Assembly (NCBI GenBank): GCA_963971305.1
Contig: OZ020305.1
Span: forward strand, 42,357,717-42,421,716
DNA: 64,000 nt
Direction of reading: 5' to 3'
From: Arcuatula senhousia
Taxonomy: Eukaryota > Mollusca > Bivalvia > Mytilida > Mytilidae
A model generated the notes under the pieces. It saw only the letters and a list, made by a program, of their open reading frames with translations. It made no database searches and was not told where the DNA came from. Numbering within the stretch: position 1 is the first letter of the stretch; each line of letters opens with the position of its first letter. A program made the position numbers and the translations under genes. Below, piece after piece: positions 49,383 to 62,701 of the stretch.

Positions 49383-50752
49383 AGTTGTATTATAAAGCTA
49401 GAGTTTGTTTGGTTCTTTTGCGTATTCAAGTGAAAATGATACTTTCCTGGAGAGTTAAACTACTTTATATACTGGATTTACAGATGTCAAGATGACACGA
49501 AACGATTATCAAGAGATGAGTATGACAGGACCGTTGTTTTCATAGCTTAAGTAGACACAAGCTCTTTCCGTCGTTTAAAATGCACATTGCAAATAATTGT
49601 CTCATAACGAGCTAATTACTTTTTAATTAATTATTGGCTATGTGAACGAAGATTTTTGTTTTATTATAGTTACGTTTTCATCTTAAAAACTTATTTTCTT
49701 GAACTCTGTCTTTTTTTTTAATTTTCAATCAGGGGGCGATAATTCACAATATCAGGTAAAAGATTTCTTCAATTTCTATTTCATTCGTAAATTTAACGCA
49801 ATGAACGGAGTTCTTACAAAATGAAATGGTAATCGTTGAGAATGTTTGCAACTTGTAAAATACAGTTGCAAAAGGAGGAAAAACTATAAACAAACAAATA
49901 CTTCAGAAAAAGACAAAAAATTGTGTGTTTTTTTGGGGTTAATTTTTTAGGGGGGGGATGATTGCAGCTAGTCGTTGTTGTTTAATATAGTTCCCTTTTG
50001 ATGTACTCATTTGACTTATTTTGTTCGGTCGCGTGTACTATTAGCATGCCGTTTGTGTGGTAACTTCTTCAGTTAGCCTTATCAAATTACTAAAAAAATT
50101 GTCCACGAAGTTTTACACATTTGGAACTTCAGGGGCAATAGCGGACGAATATTTGGTTTTATGACTATTTCGGTTTTATAACAAAATTGCCAAAAGTGTT
50201 TCATTATTTAGAGAAAATGTGTCTTGCAATGGTGTAAAGGTTAAAAATAACGCGCATGATTTGCACGAGCTTCATGATGTTTCTTTAACGAAATGAAACC
50301 TTGCAGCATCCAACTTTGTTCTGATTTTTTTTTTCATCTGAAAACGATCGGAAGCTTCTCTGATGCAGTTGGTAAGTCAATTTTTATTATGAAATTGAAA
50401 ATTAAGCTAGTCATGTTTTTCCCCCTGCCTTTTAAAGGATTTATGAAGTTCAGGTTTTTCTGTATTTGTATTTTTGAAATTGTATAGTGAAATCAGCATG
50501 GTTTGTGAACAAGATGTTATATTCATTTTTCTTAAGGTTCATTTGCAATAGTTGACCGGGCGGCGAAAGTTGAATTGCACTTGTAAAAGGGGATAGGGGA
50601 GGTAAATAGGATTTAGAAAAAGTCATTGTTTTTATACAAATAGTAAGATTCTTTTTGAAAAATGTTAGCGGCTCTTAAAAGAGCCCTTTTCACAGTCACA
50701 TTAAAGACTGGGTCGTTGGTATTTGGATGTGTCGTGTTGAATTCTTTGTTCT

Positions 50753-51046
50753 TTATTCTTCTTCGAATGGACTGAATACTGGCTCTTGTCCAAATAGCTT
50801 GAATCTCAGGGTTTCTGCTTCTTTGTGCTTTTCTGTTGTATATTGGTAGTACATGTTGATTACTCCTTCAAGCACGACGATTCTCATACGAAGTGGATAT
50901 CTGAAACTTCGAATATTGTCTCTAACGGCCTTTTCATACTTGTCCTTTAAGTATTCCAGTTTGTCACTAAGAAGCAACATCTGTTGACAGGCTCTTTGGG
51001 TTCTGCTCTCTGCGTCTTGTAGCTTGGCATACAATGAGGAATCCAT
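50753..51046 (-). CDS. 97-aa helical protein, copy 31, E90V
   Basis: Codon 90 is GTA (50777..50779), removing one acidic tail residue. Stem-loop 50670..50685, TATA 51128..51135. Private G to A at 50611. Confidence 0.72.
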   Translation of the reverse strand: MDSSLYAKLQDAESRTQRACQQMLLLSDKLEYLKDKYEKAVRDNIRSFRYPLRMRIVVLEGVINMYYQYTTEKHKEAETLRFKLFGQEPVFSPFEEE

Positions 51047-52416
51047 AGTTGTATTATAAAGCTAGAGTTTGTTTGGTTCTTTTGCGTATTCAAGTGAAAA
51101 TGATACTTTCCTGGAGAGTTAAACTACTTTATATACTGGATTTACAGATGTCAAGATGACACGAAACGATTATCAAGAGATGAGTATGACAGGACCGTTG
51201 TTTTCATAGCTTAAGTAGACACAAGCTCTTTCCGTCGTTTAAAATGCACATTGCAAATAATTGTCTCATAACGAGCTAATTACTTTTTAATTAATTATTG
51301 GCTATGTGAACGAAGATTTTTGTTTTATTATAGTTACGTTTTCATCTTAAAAACTTATTTTCTTGAACTCTGTCTTTTTTTTTAATTTTCAATCAGGGGG
51401 CGATAATTCACAATATCAGGTAAAAGATTTCTTCAATTTCTATTTCATTCGTAAATTTAACGCAATGAACGGAGTTCTTACAAAATGAAATGGTAATCGT
51501 TGAGAATGTTTGCAACTTGTAAAATACAGTTGCAAAAGGAGGAAAAACTATAAACAAACAAATACTTCAGAAAAAGACAAAAAATTGTGTGTTTTTTTGG
51601 GGTTAATTTTTTAGGGGGGGGATGATTGCAGCTAGTCGTTGTTGTTTAATATAGTTCCCTTTTGATGTACTCATTTGACTTATTTTGTTCGGTCGCGTGT
51701 ACTATTAGCATGCCGTTTGTGTGGTAACTTCTTCAGTTAGCCTTATCAAATTACTAAAAAAATTGTCCACGAAGTTTTACACATTTGGAACTTCAGGGGC
51801 AATAGCGGACGAATATTTGGTTTTATGACTATTTCGGTTTTATAACAAAATTGCCAAAAGTGTTTCATTATTTAGAGAAAATGTGTCTTGCAATGGTGTA
51901 AAGGTTAAAAATAACGCGCATGATTTGCACGAGCTTCATGATGTTTCTTTAACGAAATGAAACCTTGCAGCATCCAACTTTGTTCTGATTTTTTTTTTCA
52001 TCTGAAAACGATCGGAAGCTTCTCTGATGCAGTTGGTAAGTCAATTTTTATTATGAAATTGAAAATTAAGCTAGTCATGTTTTTCCCCCTGCCTTTTAAA
52101 GGATTTATGAAGTTCAGGTTTTTCTGTATTTGTATTTTTGAAATTGTATAGTGAAATCAGCATGGTTTGTGAACAAGATGTTATATTCATTTTTCTTAAG
52201 GTTCATTTGCAATAGTTGACCGGGCGGCGAAAGTTGAATTGCACTTGTAAAAGGGGATAGGGGAGGTAAATAGGGTTTAGAAAAAGTCATTGTTTTTATA
52301 CAAATAGTAAGATTCTTTTTGAAAAATGTTAGCGGCTCTTAAAAGAGCCCTTTTCACAGTCACATTAAAGACTGGGTCGTTGGTATTTGGATGTGTCGTG
52401 TTGAATTCTTTGTTCT

Positions 52417-52710
52417 TTATTCTTCTTCGAATGGACTGAATTCTGGCTCTTGTCCAAATAGCTTGAATCTCAGGGTTTCTGCTTCTTTGTGCTTTTCTGT
52501 TGTATATTGGTAGTACATGTTGATTACTCCTTCAAGCACGACGATTCTCATACGAAGTGGATATCTGAAACTTCGAATATTGTCTCTAACGGCCTTTTCA
52601 TACTTGTCCTTTAAGTATTCCAGTTTGTCACTAAGAAGCAACATCTGTTGACAGGCTCTTTGGGTTCTGCTCTCTGCGTCTTGTAGCTTGGCATACAATG
52701 AGGAATCCAT
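52417..52710 (-). CDS. 97-aa helical protein, copy 32
   Basis: Reference protein. Stem-loop 52334..52349, TATA 52792..52799. T to A at 53047 shortens the upstream T-tract. Confidence 0.72.
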   Translation of the reverse strand: MDSSLYAKLQDAESRTQRACQQMLLLSDKLEYLKDKYEKAVRDNIRSFRYPLRMRIVVLEGVINMYYQYTTEKHKEAETLRFKLFGQEPEFSPFEEE

Positions 52711-54080
52711 AGTTGTATTATAAAGCTAGAGTTTGTTTGGTTCTTTTGCGTATTCAAGTGAAAATGATACTTTCCTGGAGAGTTAAACTACTTTATATAC
52801 TGGATTTACAGATGTCAAGATGACACGAAACGATTATCAAGAGATGAGTATGACAGGACCGTTGTTTTCATAGCTTAAGTAGACACAAGCTCTTTCCGTC
52901 GTTTAAAATGCACATTGCAAATAATTGTCTCATAACGAGCTAATTACTTTTTAATTAATTATTGGCTATGTGAACGAAGATTTTTGTTTTATTATAGTTA
53001 CGTTTTCATCTTAAAAACTTATTTTCTTGAACTCTGTCTTTTTTTTAAATTTTCAATCAGGGGGCGATAATTCACAATATCAGGTAAAAGATTTCTTCAA
53101 TTTCTATTTCATTCGTAAATTTAACGCAATGAACGGAGTTCTTACAAAATGAAATGGTAATCGTTGAGAATGTTTGCAACTTGTAAAATACAGTTGCAAA
53201 AGGAGGAAAAACTATAAACAAACAAATACTTCAGAAAAAGACAAAAAATTGTGTGTTTTTTTGGGGTTAATTTTTTAGGGGGGGGATGATTGCAGCTAGT
53301 CGTTGTTGTTTAATATAGTTCCCTTTTGATGTACTCATTTGACTTATTTTGTTCGGTCGCGTGTACTATTAGCATGCCGTTTGTGTGGTAACTTCTTCAG
53401 TTAGCCTTATCAAATTACTAAAAAAATTGTCCACGAAGTTTTACACATTTGGAACTTCAGGGGCAATAGCGGACGAATATTTGGTTTTATGACTATTTCG
53501 GTTTTATAACAAAATTGCCAAAAGTGTTTCATTATTTAGAGAAAATGTGTCTTGCAATGGTGTAAAGGTTAAAAATAACGCGCATGATTTGCACGAGCTT
53601 CATGATGTTTCTTTAACGAAATGAAACCTTGCAGCATCCAACTTTGTTCTGATTTTTTTTTTCATCTGAAAACGATCGGAAGCTTCTCTGATGCAGTTGG
53701 TAAGTCAATTTTTATTATGAAATTGAAAATTAAGCTAGTCAAGTTTTTCCCCCTGCCTTTTAAAGGATTTATGAAGTTCAGGTTTTTCTGTATTTGTATT
53801 TTTGAAATTGTATAGTGAAATCAGCATGGTTTGTGAACAAGATGTTATATTCATTTTTCTTAAGGTTCATTTGCAATAGTTGACCGGGCGGCGAAAGTTG
53901 AATTGCACTTGTAAAAGGGGATAGGGGAGGTAAATAGGGTTTAGAAAAAGTCATTGTTTTTATACAAATAGTAAGATTCTTTTTGAAAAATGTTAGCGGC
54001 TCTTAAAAGAGCCCTTTTCACAGTCACATTAAAGACTGGGTCGTTGGTATTTGGATGTGTCGTGTTGAATTCTTTGTTCT

Positions 54081-54374
54081 TTATTCTTCTTCGAATGGAC
54101 TGAATTCTGGCTCTTGTCCAAATAGCTTGAATCTCAGGGTTTCTGCTTCTTTGTGCTTTTCTGTTGTATATTGGTAGTACATGTTGATTACTCCTTCAAG
54201 CACGACGATTCTCATACGAAGTGGATATCTGAAACTTCGAATATTGTCTCTAACGGCCTTTTCATACTTGTCCTTTAAGTATTCCAGTTTGTCACTAAGA
54301 AGCAACATCTGTTGACAGGCTCTTTGGGTTCTGCTCTCTGCGTCTTGTAGCTTGGCATACAATGAGGAATCCAT
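54081..54374 (-). CDS. 97-aa helical protein, copy 33
   Basis: Reference protein. Stem-loop 53998..54013, TATA 54456..54463. Private spacer T to A at 53742. Confidence 0.72.
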   Translation of the reverse strand: MDSSLYAKLQDAESRTQRACQQMLLLSDKLEYLKDKYEKAVRDNIRSFRYPLRMRIVVLEGVINMYYQYTTEKHKEAETLRFKLFGQEPEFSPFEEE

Positions 54375-55744
54375 AGTTGTATTATAAAGCTAGAGTTTGT
54401 TTGGTTCTTTTGCGTATTCAAGTGAAAATGATACTTTCCTGGAGAGTTAAACTACTTTATATACTGGATTTACAGATGTCAAGATGACACGAAACGATTA
54501 TCAAGAGATGAGTATGACAGGACCGTTGTTTTCATAGCTTAAGTAGACACAAGCTCTTTCCGTCGTTTAAAATGCACATTGCAAATAATTGTCTCATAAC
54601 GAGCTAATTACTTTTTAATTAATTATTGGCTATGTGAACGAAGATTTTTGTTTTATTATAGTTACGTTTTCATCTTAAAAACTTATTTTCTTGAACTCTG
54701 TCTTTTTTTTTAATTTTCAATCAGGGGGCGATAATTCACAATATCAGGTAAAAGATTTCTTCAATTTCTATTTCATTCGTAAATTTAACGCAATGAACGG
54801 AGTTCTTACAAAATGAAATGGTAATCGTTGAGAATGTTTGCAACTTGTAAAATACAGTTGCAAAAGGAGGAAAAACTATAAACAAACAAATACTTCAGAA
54901 AAAGACAAAAAATTGTGTGTTTTTTTGGGGTTAATTTTTTAGGGGGGGGATGATTGCAGCTAGTCGTTGTTGTTTAATATAGTTCCCTTTTGATGTACTC
55001 ATTTGACTTATTTTGTTCGGTCGCGTGTACTATTAGCATGCCGTTTGTGTGGTAACTTCTTCAGTTAGCCTTATCAAATTACTAAAAAAATTGTCCACGA
55101 AGTTTTACACATTTGGAACTTCAGGGGCAATAGCGGACGAATATTTGGTTTTATGACTATTTCGGTTTTATAACAAAATTGCCAAAAGTGTTTCATTATT
55201 TAGAGAAAATGTGTCTTGCAATGGTGTAAAGGTTAAAAATAACGCGCATGATTTGCACGAGCTTCATGATGTTTCTTTAACGAAATGAAACCTTGCAGCA
55301 TCCAACTTTGTTCTGATTTTTTTTTTCATCTGAAAACGATCGGAAGCTTCTCTGATGCAGTTGGTAAGTCAATTTTTATTATGAAATTGAAAATTAAGCT
55401 AGTCATGTTTTTCCCCCTGCCTTTTAAAGGATTTATGAAGTTCAGGTTTTTCTGTATTTGTATTTTTGAAATTGTATAGTGAAATCAGCATGGTTTGTGA
55501 ACAAGATGTTATATTCATTTTTCTTAAGGTTCATTTGCAATAGTTGACCGGGCGGCGAAAGTTGAATTGCACTTGTAAAAGGGGATAGGGGAGGTAAATA
55601 GGGTTTAGAAAAAGTCATTGTTTTTATACAAATAGTAAGATTCTTTTTGAAAAATGTTAGCGGCTCTTAAAAGAGCCCTTTTCACAGTCACATTAAAGAC
55701 TGGGTCGTTGGTATTTGGATGTGTCGTGTTGAATTCTTTGTTCT

Positions 55745-56038
55745 TTATTCTTCTTCGAATGGACTGAATTCTGGCTCTTGTCCAAATAGCTTGAATCTCA
55801 GGGTTTCTGCTTCTTTGTGCTTTTCTGTTGTATATTGGTAGTACATGTTGATTACTCCTTCAAGCACGACGATTCTCATACGAAGTGGATATCTGAAACT
55901 TCGAATATTGTCTCTAACGGCCTTTTCATACTTGTCCTTTAAGTATTCCAGTTTGTCACTAAGAAGCAACATCTGTTGACAGGCTCTTTGGGTTCTGCTC
56001 TCTGCGTCTTGTAGCTTGGCATACAATGAGGAATCCAT
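55745..56038 (-). CDS. 97-aa helical protein, copy 34
   Basis: Reference protein. Stem-loop 55662..55677, TATA 56120..56127. T to A at 56577 in the upstream spacer. Confidence 0.72.
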   Translation of the reverse strand: MDSSLYAKLQDAESRTQRACQQMLLLSDKLEYLKDKYEKAVRDNIRSFRYPLRMRIVVLEGVINMYYQYTTEKHKEAETLRFKLFGQEPEFSPFEEE

Positions 56039-57412
56039 AGTTGTATTATAAAGCTAGAGTTTGTTTGGTTCTTTTGCGTATTCAAGTGAAAATGATACTT
56101 TCCTGGAGAGTTAAACTACTTTATATACTGGATTTACAGATGTCAAGATGACACGAAACGATTATCAAGAGATGAGTATGACAGGACCGTTGTTTTCATA
56201 GCTTAAGTAGACACAAGCTCTTTCCGTCGTTTAAAATGCACATTGCAAATAATTGTCTCATAACGAGCTAATTACTTTTTAATTAATTATTGGCTATGTG
56301 AACGAAGATTTTTGTTTTATTATAGTTACGTTTTCATCTTAAAAACTTATTTTCTTGAACTCTGTCTTTTTTTTTAATTTTCAATCAGGGGGCGATAATT
56401 CACAATATCAGGTAAAAGATTTCTTCAATTTCTATTTCATTCGTAAATTTAACGCAATGAACGGAGTTCTTACAAAATGAAATGGTAATCGTTGAGAATG
56501 TTTGCAACTTGTAAAATACAGTTGCAAAAGGAGGAAAAACTATAAACAAACAAATACTTCAGAAAAAGACAAAAAAATGTGTGTTTTTTTGGGGTTAATT
56601 TTTTAGGGGGGGGGGATGATTGCAGCTAGTCGTTGTTGTTTAATATAGTTCCCTTTTGATGTACTCATTTGACTTATTTTGTTCGGTCGCGTGTACTATT
56701 AGCATGCCGTTTGTGTGGTAACTTCTTCAGTTAGCCTTATCAAATTACTAAAAAAATTGTCCACGAAGTTTTACACATTTGGAACTTCAGGGGCAATAGC
56801 GGACGAATATTTGGTTTTATGACTATTTCGGTTTTATAACAAAATTGCCAAAAGTGTTTCATTATTTAGAGAAAATGTGTCTTGCAATGGTGTAAAGGTT
56901 AAAAATAACGCGCATGATTTGCACGAGCTTCATGATGTTTCTTTAACGAAATGAAACCTTGCAGCATCCAACTTTGTTCTGATTTTTTTTTTTTCATCTG
57001 AAAACGATCGGAAGCTTCTCTGATGCAGTTGGTAAGTCAATTTTTATTATGAAATTGAAAATTAAGCTAGTCATGTTTTTCCCCCTGCCTTTTAAAGGAT
57101 TTATGAAGTTCAGGTTTTTCTGTATTTGTATTTTTGAAATTGTATAGTGAAATCAGCATGGTTTGTGAACAAGATGTTATATTCATTTTTCTTAAGGTTC
57201 ATTTGCAATAGTTGACCGGGCGGCGAAAGTTGAATTGCACTTGTAAAAGGGGATAGGGGAGGTAAATAGGGTTTAGAAAAAGTCATTGTTTTTATACAAA
57301 TAGTAAGATTCTTTTTGAAAAATGTTAGCGGCTCTTAAAAGAGCCCTTTTCACAGTCACATTAAAGACTGGGTCGTTGGTATTTGGATGTGTCGTGTTGA
57401 ATTCTTTGTTCT

Positions 57413-57706
57413 TTATTCTTCTTCGAATGGACTGAATTCTGGCTCTCGTCCAAATAGCTTGAATCTCAGGGTTTCTGCTTCTTTGTGCTTTTCTGTTGTA
57501 TATTGGTAGTACATGTTGATTACTCCTTCAAGCACGACGATTCTCATACGAAGTGGATATCTGAAACTTCGAATATTGTCTCTAACGGCCTTTTCATACT
57601 TGTCCTTTAAGTATTCCAGTTTGTCACTAAGAAGCAACATCTGTTGACAGGCTCTTTGGGTTCTGCTCTCTGCGTCTTGTAGCTTGGCATACAATGAGGA
57701 ATCCAT
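57413..57706 (-). CDS. 97-aa helical protein, copy 35, Q87R
   Basis: Codon 87 is CGA (57446..57448). Stem-loop 57330..57345, TATA 57788..57795. With copy 36 it forms a dimer repeated as copies 37-38. Confidence 0.72.
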   Translation of the reverse strand: MDSSLYAKLQDAESRTQRACQQMLLLSDKLEYLKDKYEKAVRDNIRSFRYPLRMRIVVLEGVINMYYQYTTEKHKEAETLRFKLFGREPEFSPFEEE

Positions 57707-59077
57707 AGTTGTATTATAAAGCTAGAGTTTGTTTGGTTCTTTTGCGTATTCAAGTGAAAATGATACTTTCCTGGAGAGTTAAACTACTTTATATACTGGA
57801 TTTACAGATGTCAAGATGACACGAAACGATTATCAAGAGATGAGTATGACAGGACCGTTGTTTTCATAGCTTAAGTAGACACAAGCTCTTTCCGTCGTTT
57901 AAAATGCACATTGCAAATAATTGTCTCATAACGAGCTAATTACTTTTTAATTAATTATTGGCTATGTGAACGAAGATTTTTGTTTTATTATAGTTACGTT
58001 TTCATCTTAAAAACTTATTTTCTTGAACTCTGTCTTTTTTTTTAATTTTCAATCAGGGGGCGATAATTCACAATATCAGGTAAAAGATTTCTTCAATTTC
58101 TATTTCATTCGTAAATTTAACGCAATGAACGGAGTTCTTACAAAATGAAATGGTAATCGTTGAGAATGTTTGCAACTTGTAAAATACAGTTGCAAAAGGA
58201 GGAAAAACTATAAACAAACAAATACTTCAGAAAAAGACAAAAAATTGTGTGTTTTTTGGGGGTTAATTTTTTAGGGGGGAGGATGATTGCAGCTAGTCGT
58301 TGTTGTTTAATATAGTTCCCTTTTGATGTACTCATTTGACTTATTTTGTTCGGTCGCGTGTACTATTAGCATGCCGTTTGTGTGGTAACTTCTTCAGTTA
58401 GCCTTATCAAATTACTAAAAAAATTGTCCACGAAGTTTTACACATTTGGAACTTCAGGGGCAATAGCGGACGAATATTTGGTTTTATGACTATTTCGGTT
58501 TTATAACAAAATTGCCAAAAGTGTTTCATTATTTAGAGAAAATGTGTCTTGCAATGGTGTAAAGGTTAAAAATAACGCGCATGATTTGCACGAGCTTCAT
58601 GATGTTTCTTTAACGAAATGAAACCTTGCAGCATCCAACTTTGTTCTGATTTTTTTTTTCATCTGAAAACGATCGGAAGCTTCTCTGATGCAGTTGGTAA
58701 GTCAATTTTTATTATGAAATTGAAAATTAAGCTAGTCATGTTTTTCCCCCTGCCTTTTAAAGGATTTATGAAGTTCAGGTTTTTCTGTATTTGTATTTTT
58801 GAAATTGTATAGTGAAATCAGCATGGTTTGTGAACAAGATGTTATATTCATTTTTCTTAAGGTTCATTTGCAATAGTTGACCGGGCGGCGAAAGTTGAAT
58901 TGCACTTGTAAAAGGGGATAGGGGAGGTAAATAGGGTTTAGAAAAAGTCATTGTTTTTATACAAATAGTAAGATTCTTTTTGAAAAATGTTAGCGGCTCT
59001 TAAAAGAGCCCTTTTCACAGTCACATTAAAGACTGGGTCGTTGGTATTTGGATGTGTCGTGTTGAATTCTTTGTTCT

Positions 59078-59371
59078 TTATTCTTCTTCGAATGGACTGA
59101 ATTCTGGCTCTTGTCCAAATAGCTTGAATCTCAGGGTTTCTGCTTCTTTGTGCTTTTCTGTTGTATATTGGTAGTACATGTTGATTACTCCTTCAAGCAC
59201 GACGATTCTCATACGAAGTGGATATCTGAAACTTCGAATATTGTCTCTAACGGCCTTTTCATACTTGTCCTTTAAGTATTCCAGTTTGTCACTAAGAAGC
59301 AACATCTGTTGACAGGCTCTTTGGGTTCTGCTCTCTGCGTCTTGTAGCTTGGCATACAATGAGGAATCCAT
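59078..59371 (-). CDS. 97-aa helical protein, copy 36
   Basis: Reference protein. Stem-loop 58995..59010, TATA 59453..59460. The G-tract on its low-coordinate side is interrupted by A at 58280, as for copy 38. Confidence 0.72.
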   Translation of the reverse strand: MDSSLYAKLQDAESRTQRACQQMLLLSDKLEYLKDKYEKAVRDNIRSFRYPLRMRIVVLEGVINMYYQYTTEKHKEAETLRFKLFGQEPEFSPFEEE

Positions 59372-60742
59372 AGTTGTATTATAAAGCTAGAGTTTGTTTG
59401 GTTCTTTTGCGTATTCAAGTGAAAATGATACTTTCCTGGAGAGTTAAACTACTTTATATACTGGATTTACAGATGTCAAGATGACACGAAACGATTATCA
59501 AGAGATGAGTATGACAGGACCGTTGTTTTCATAGCTTAAGTAGACACAAGCTCTTTCCGTCGTTTAAAATGCACATTGCAAATAATTGTCTCATAACGAG
59601 CTAATTACTTTTTAATTAATTATTGGCTATGTGAACGAAGATTTTTGTTTTATTATAGTTACGTTTTCATCTTAAAAACTTATTTTCTTGAACTCTGTCT
59701 TTTTTTTTAATTTTCAATCAGGGGGCGATAATTCACAATATCAGGTAAAAGATTTCTTCAATTTCTATTTCATTCGTAAATTTAACGCAATGAACGGAGT
59801 TCTTACAAAATGAAATGGTAATCGTTGAGAATGTTTGCAACTTGTAAAATACAGTTGCAAAAGGAGGAAAAACTATAAACAAACAAATACTTCAGAAAAA
59901 GACAAAAAATTGTGTGTTTTTTTGGGGTTAATTTTTTAGGGGGGGGATGATTGCAGCTAGTCGTTGTTGTTTAATATAGTTCCCTTTTGATGTACTCATT
60001 TGACTTATTTTGTTCGGTCGCGTGTACTATTAGCATGCCGTTTGTGTGGTAACTTCTTCAGTTAGCCTTATCAAATTACTAAAAAAATTGTCCACGAAGT
60101 TTTACACATTTGGAACTTCAGGGGCAATAGCGGACGAATATTTGGTTTTATGACTATTTCGGTTTTATAACAAAATTGCCAAAAGTGTTTCATTATTTAG
60201 AGAAAATGTGTCTTGCAATGGTGTAAAGGTTAAAAATAACGCGCATGATTTGCACGAGCTTCATGATGTTTCTTTAACGAAATGAAACCTTGCAGCATCC
60301 AACTTTGTTCTGATTTTTTTTTTTCATCTGAAAACGATCGGAAGCTTCTCTGATGCAGTTGGTAAGTCAATTTTTATTATGAAATTGAAAATTAAGCTAG
60401 TCATGTTTTTCCCCCTGCCTTTTAAAGGATTTATGAAGTTCAGGTTTTTCTGTATTTGTATTTTTGAAATTGTATAGTGAAATCAGCATGGTTTGTGAAC
60501 AAGATGTTATATTCATTTTTCTTAAGGTTCATTTGCAATAGTTGACCGGGCGGCGAAAGTTGAATTGCACTTGTAAAAGGGGATAGGGGAGGTAAATAGG
60601 GTTTAGAAAAAGTCATTGTTTTTATACAAATAGTAAGATTCTTTTTGAAAAATGTTAGCGGCTCTTAAAAGAGCCCTTTTCACAGTCACATTAAAGACTG
60701 GGTCGTTGGTATTTGGATGTGTCGTGTTGAATTCTTTGTTCT

Positions 60743-61036
60743 TTATTCTTCTTCGAATGGACTGAATTCTGGCTCTCGTCCAAATAGCTTGAATCTCAGG
60801 GTTTCTGCTTCTTTGTGCTTTTCTGTTGTATATTGGTAGTACATGTTGATTACTCCTTCAAGCACGACGATTCTCATACGAAGTGGATATCTGAAACTTC
60901 GAATATTGTCTCTAACGGCCTTTTCATACTTGTCCTTTAAGTATTCCAGTTTGTCACTAAGAAGCAACATCTGTTGACAGGCTCTTTGGGTTCTGCTCTC
61001 TGCGTCTTGTAGCTTGGCATACAATGAGGAATCCAT
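60743..61036 (-). CDS. 97-aa helical protein, copy 37, Q87R
   Basis: Codon 87 is CGA (60776..60778). Stem-loop 60660..60675, TATA 61118..61125. Counterpart of copy 35, 3,330 bp away. Confidence 0.72.
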   Translation of the reverse strand: MDSSLYAKLQDAESRTQRACQQMLLLSDKLEYLKDKYEKAVRDNIRSFRYPLRMRIVVLEGVINMYYQYTTEKHKEAETLRFKLFGREPEFSPFEEE

Positions 61037-62407
61037 AGTTGTATTATAAAGCTAGAGTTTGTTTGGTTCTTTTGCGTATTCAAGTGAAAATGATACTTTC
61101 CTGGAGAGTTAAACTACTTTATATACTGGATTTACAGATGTCAAGATGACACGAAACGATTATCAAGAGATGAGTATGACAGGACCGTTGTTTTCATAGC
61201 TTAAGTAGACACAAGCTCTTTCCGTCGTTTAAAATGCACATTGCAAATAATTGTCTCATAACGAGCTAATTACTTTTTAATTAATTATTGGCTATGTGAA
61301 CGAAGATTTTTGTTTTATTATAGTTACGTTTTCATCTTAAAAACTTATTTTCTTGAACTCTGTCTTTTTTTTTAATTTTCAATCAGGGGGCGATAATTCA
61401 CAATATCAGGTAAAAGATTTCTTCAATTTCTATTTCATTCGTAAATTTAACGCAATGAACGGAGTTCTTACAAAATGAAATGGTAATCGTTGAGAATGTT
61501 TGCAACTTGTAAAATACAGTTGCAAAAGGAGGAAAAACTATAAACAAACAAATACTTCAGAAAAAGACAAAAAATTGTGTGTTTTTTGGGGGTTAATTTT
61601 TTAGGGGGGAGGATGATTGCAGCTAGTCGTTGTTGTTTAATATAGTTCCCTTTTGATGTACTCAATTGACTTATTTTGTTCGGTCGCGTGTACTATTAGC
61701 ATGCCGTTTGTGTGGTAACTTCTTCAGTTAGCCTTATCAAATTACTCAAAAAATTGTCCACGAAGTTTTACACATTTGGAACTTCAGGGGCAATAGCGGA
61801 CGAATATTTGGTTTTATGACTATTTCGGTTTTATAACAAAATTGCCAAAAGTGTTTCATTATTTAGAGAAAATGTGTCTTGCAATGGTGTAAAGGTTAAA
61901 AATAACGCGCATGATTTGCACGAGCTTCATGATGTTTCTTTAACGAAATGAAACCTTGCAGCATCCAACTTTGTTCTGATTTTTTTTTTCATCTGAAAAC
62001 GATCGGAAGCTTCTCTGATGCAGTTGGTAAGTCAATTTTTATTATGAAATTGAAAATTAAGCTAGTCATGTTTTTCCCCCTGCCTTTTAAAGGATTTATG
62101 AAGTTCAGGTTTTTCTGTATTTGTATTTTTGAAATTGTATAGTGAAATCAGCATGGTTTGTGAACAAGATGTTATATTCATTTTTCTTAAGGTTCATTTG
62201 CAATAGTTGACCGGGCGGCGAAAGTTGAATTGCACTTGTAAAAGGGGATAGGGGAGGTAAATAGGGTTTAGAAAAAGTCATTGTTTTTATACAAATAGTA
62301 AGATTCTTTTTGAAAAATGTTAGCGGCTCTTAAAAGAGCCCTTTTCACAGTCACATTAAAGACTGGGTCGTTGGTATTTGGATGTGTCGTGTTGAATTCT
62401 TTGTTCT

Positions 62408-62701
62408 TTATTCTTCTTCGAATGGACTGAATTCTGGCTCTTGTCCAAATAGCTTGAATCTCAGGGTTTCTGCTTCTTTGTGCTTTTCTGTTGTATATTG
62501 GTAGTACATGTTGATTACTCCTTCAAGCACGACGATTCTCATACGAAGTGGATATCTGAAACTTCGAATATTGTCTCTAACGGCCTTTTCATACTTGTCC
62601 TTTAAGTATTCCAGTTTGTCACTAAGAAGCAACATCTGTTGACAGGCTCTTTGGGTTCTGCTCTCTGCGTCTTGTAGCTTGGCATACAATGAGGAATCCA
62701 T
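62408..62701 (-). CDS. 97-aa helical protein, copy 38
   Basis: Reference protein; last complete copy. Stem-loop 62325..62340, TATA 62783..62790. G-tract interrupted by A at 61610; private T to A at 61665 and A to C at 61747. Confidence 0.72.
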   Translation of the reverse strand: MDSSLYAKLQDAESRTQRACQQMLLLSDKLEYLKDKYEKAVRDNIRSFRYPLRMRIVVLEGVINMYYQYTTEKHKEAETLRFKLFGQEPEFSPFEEE

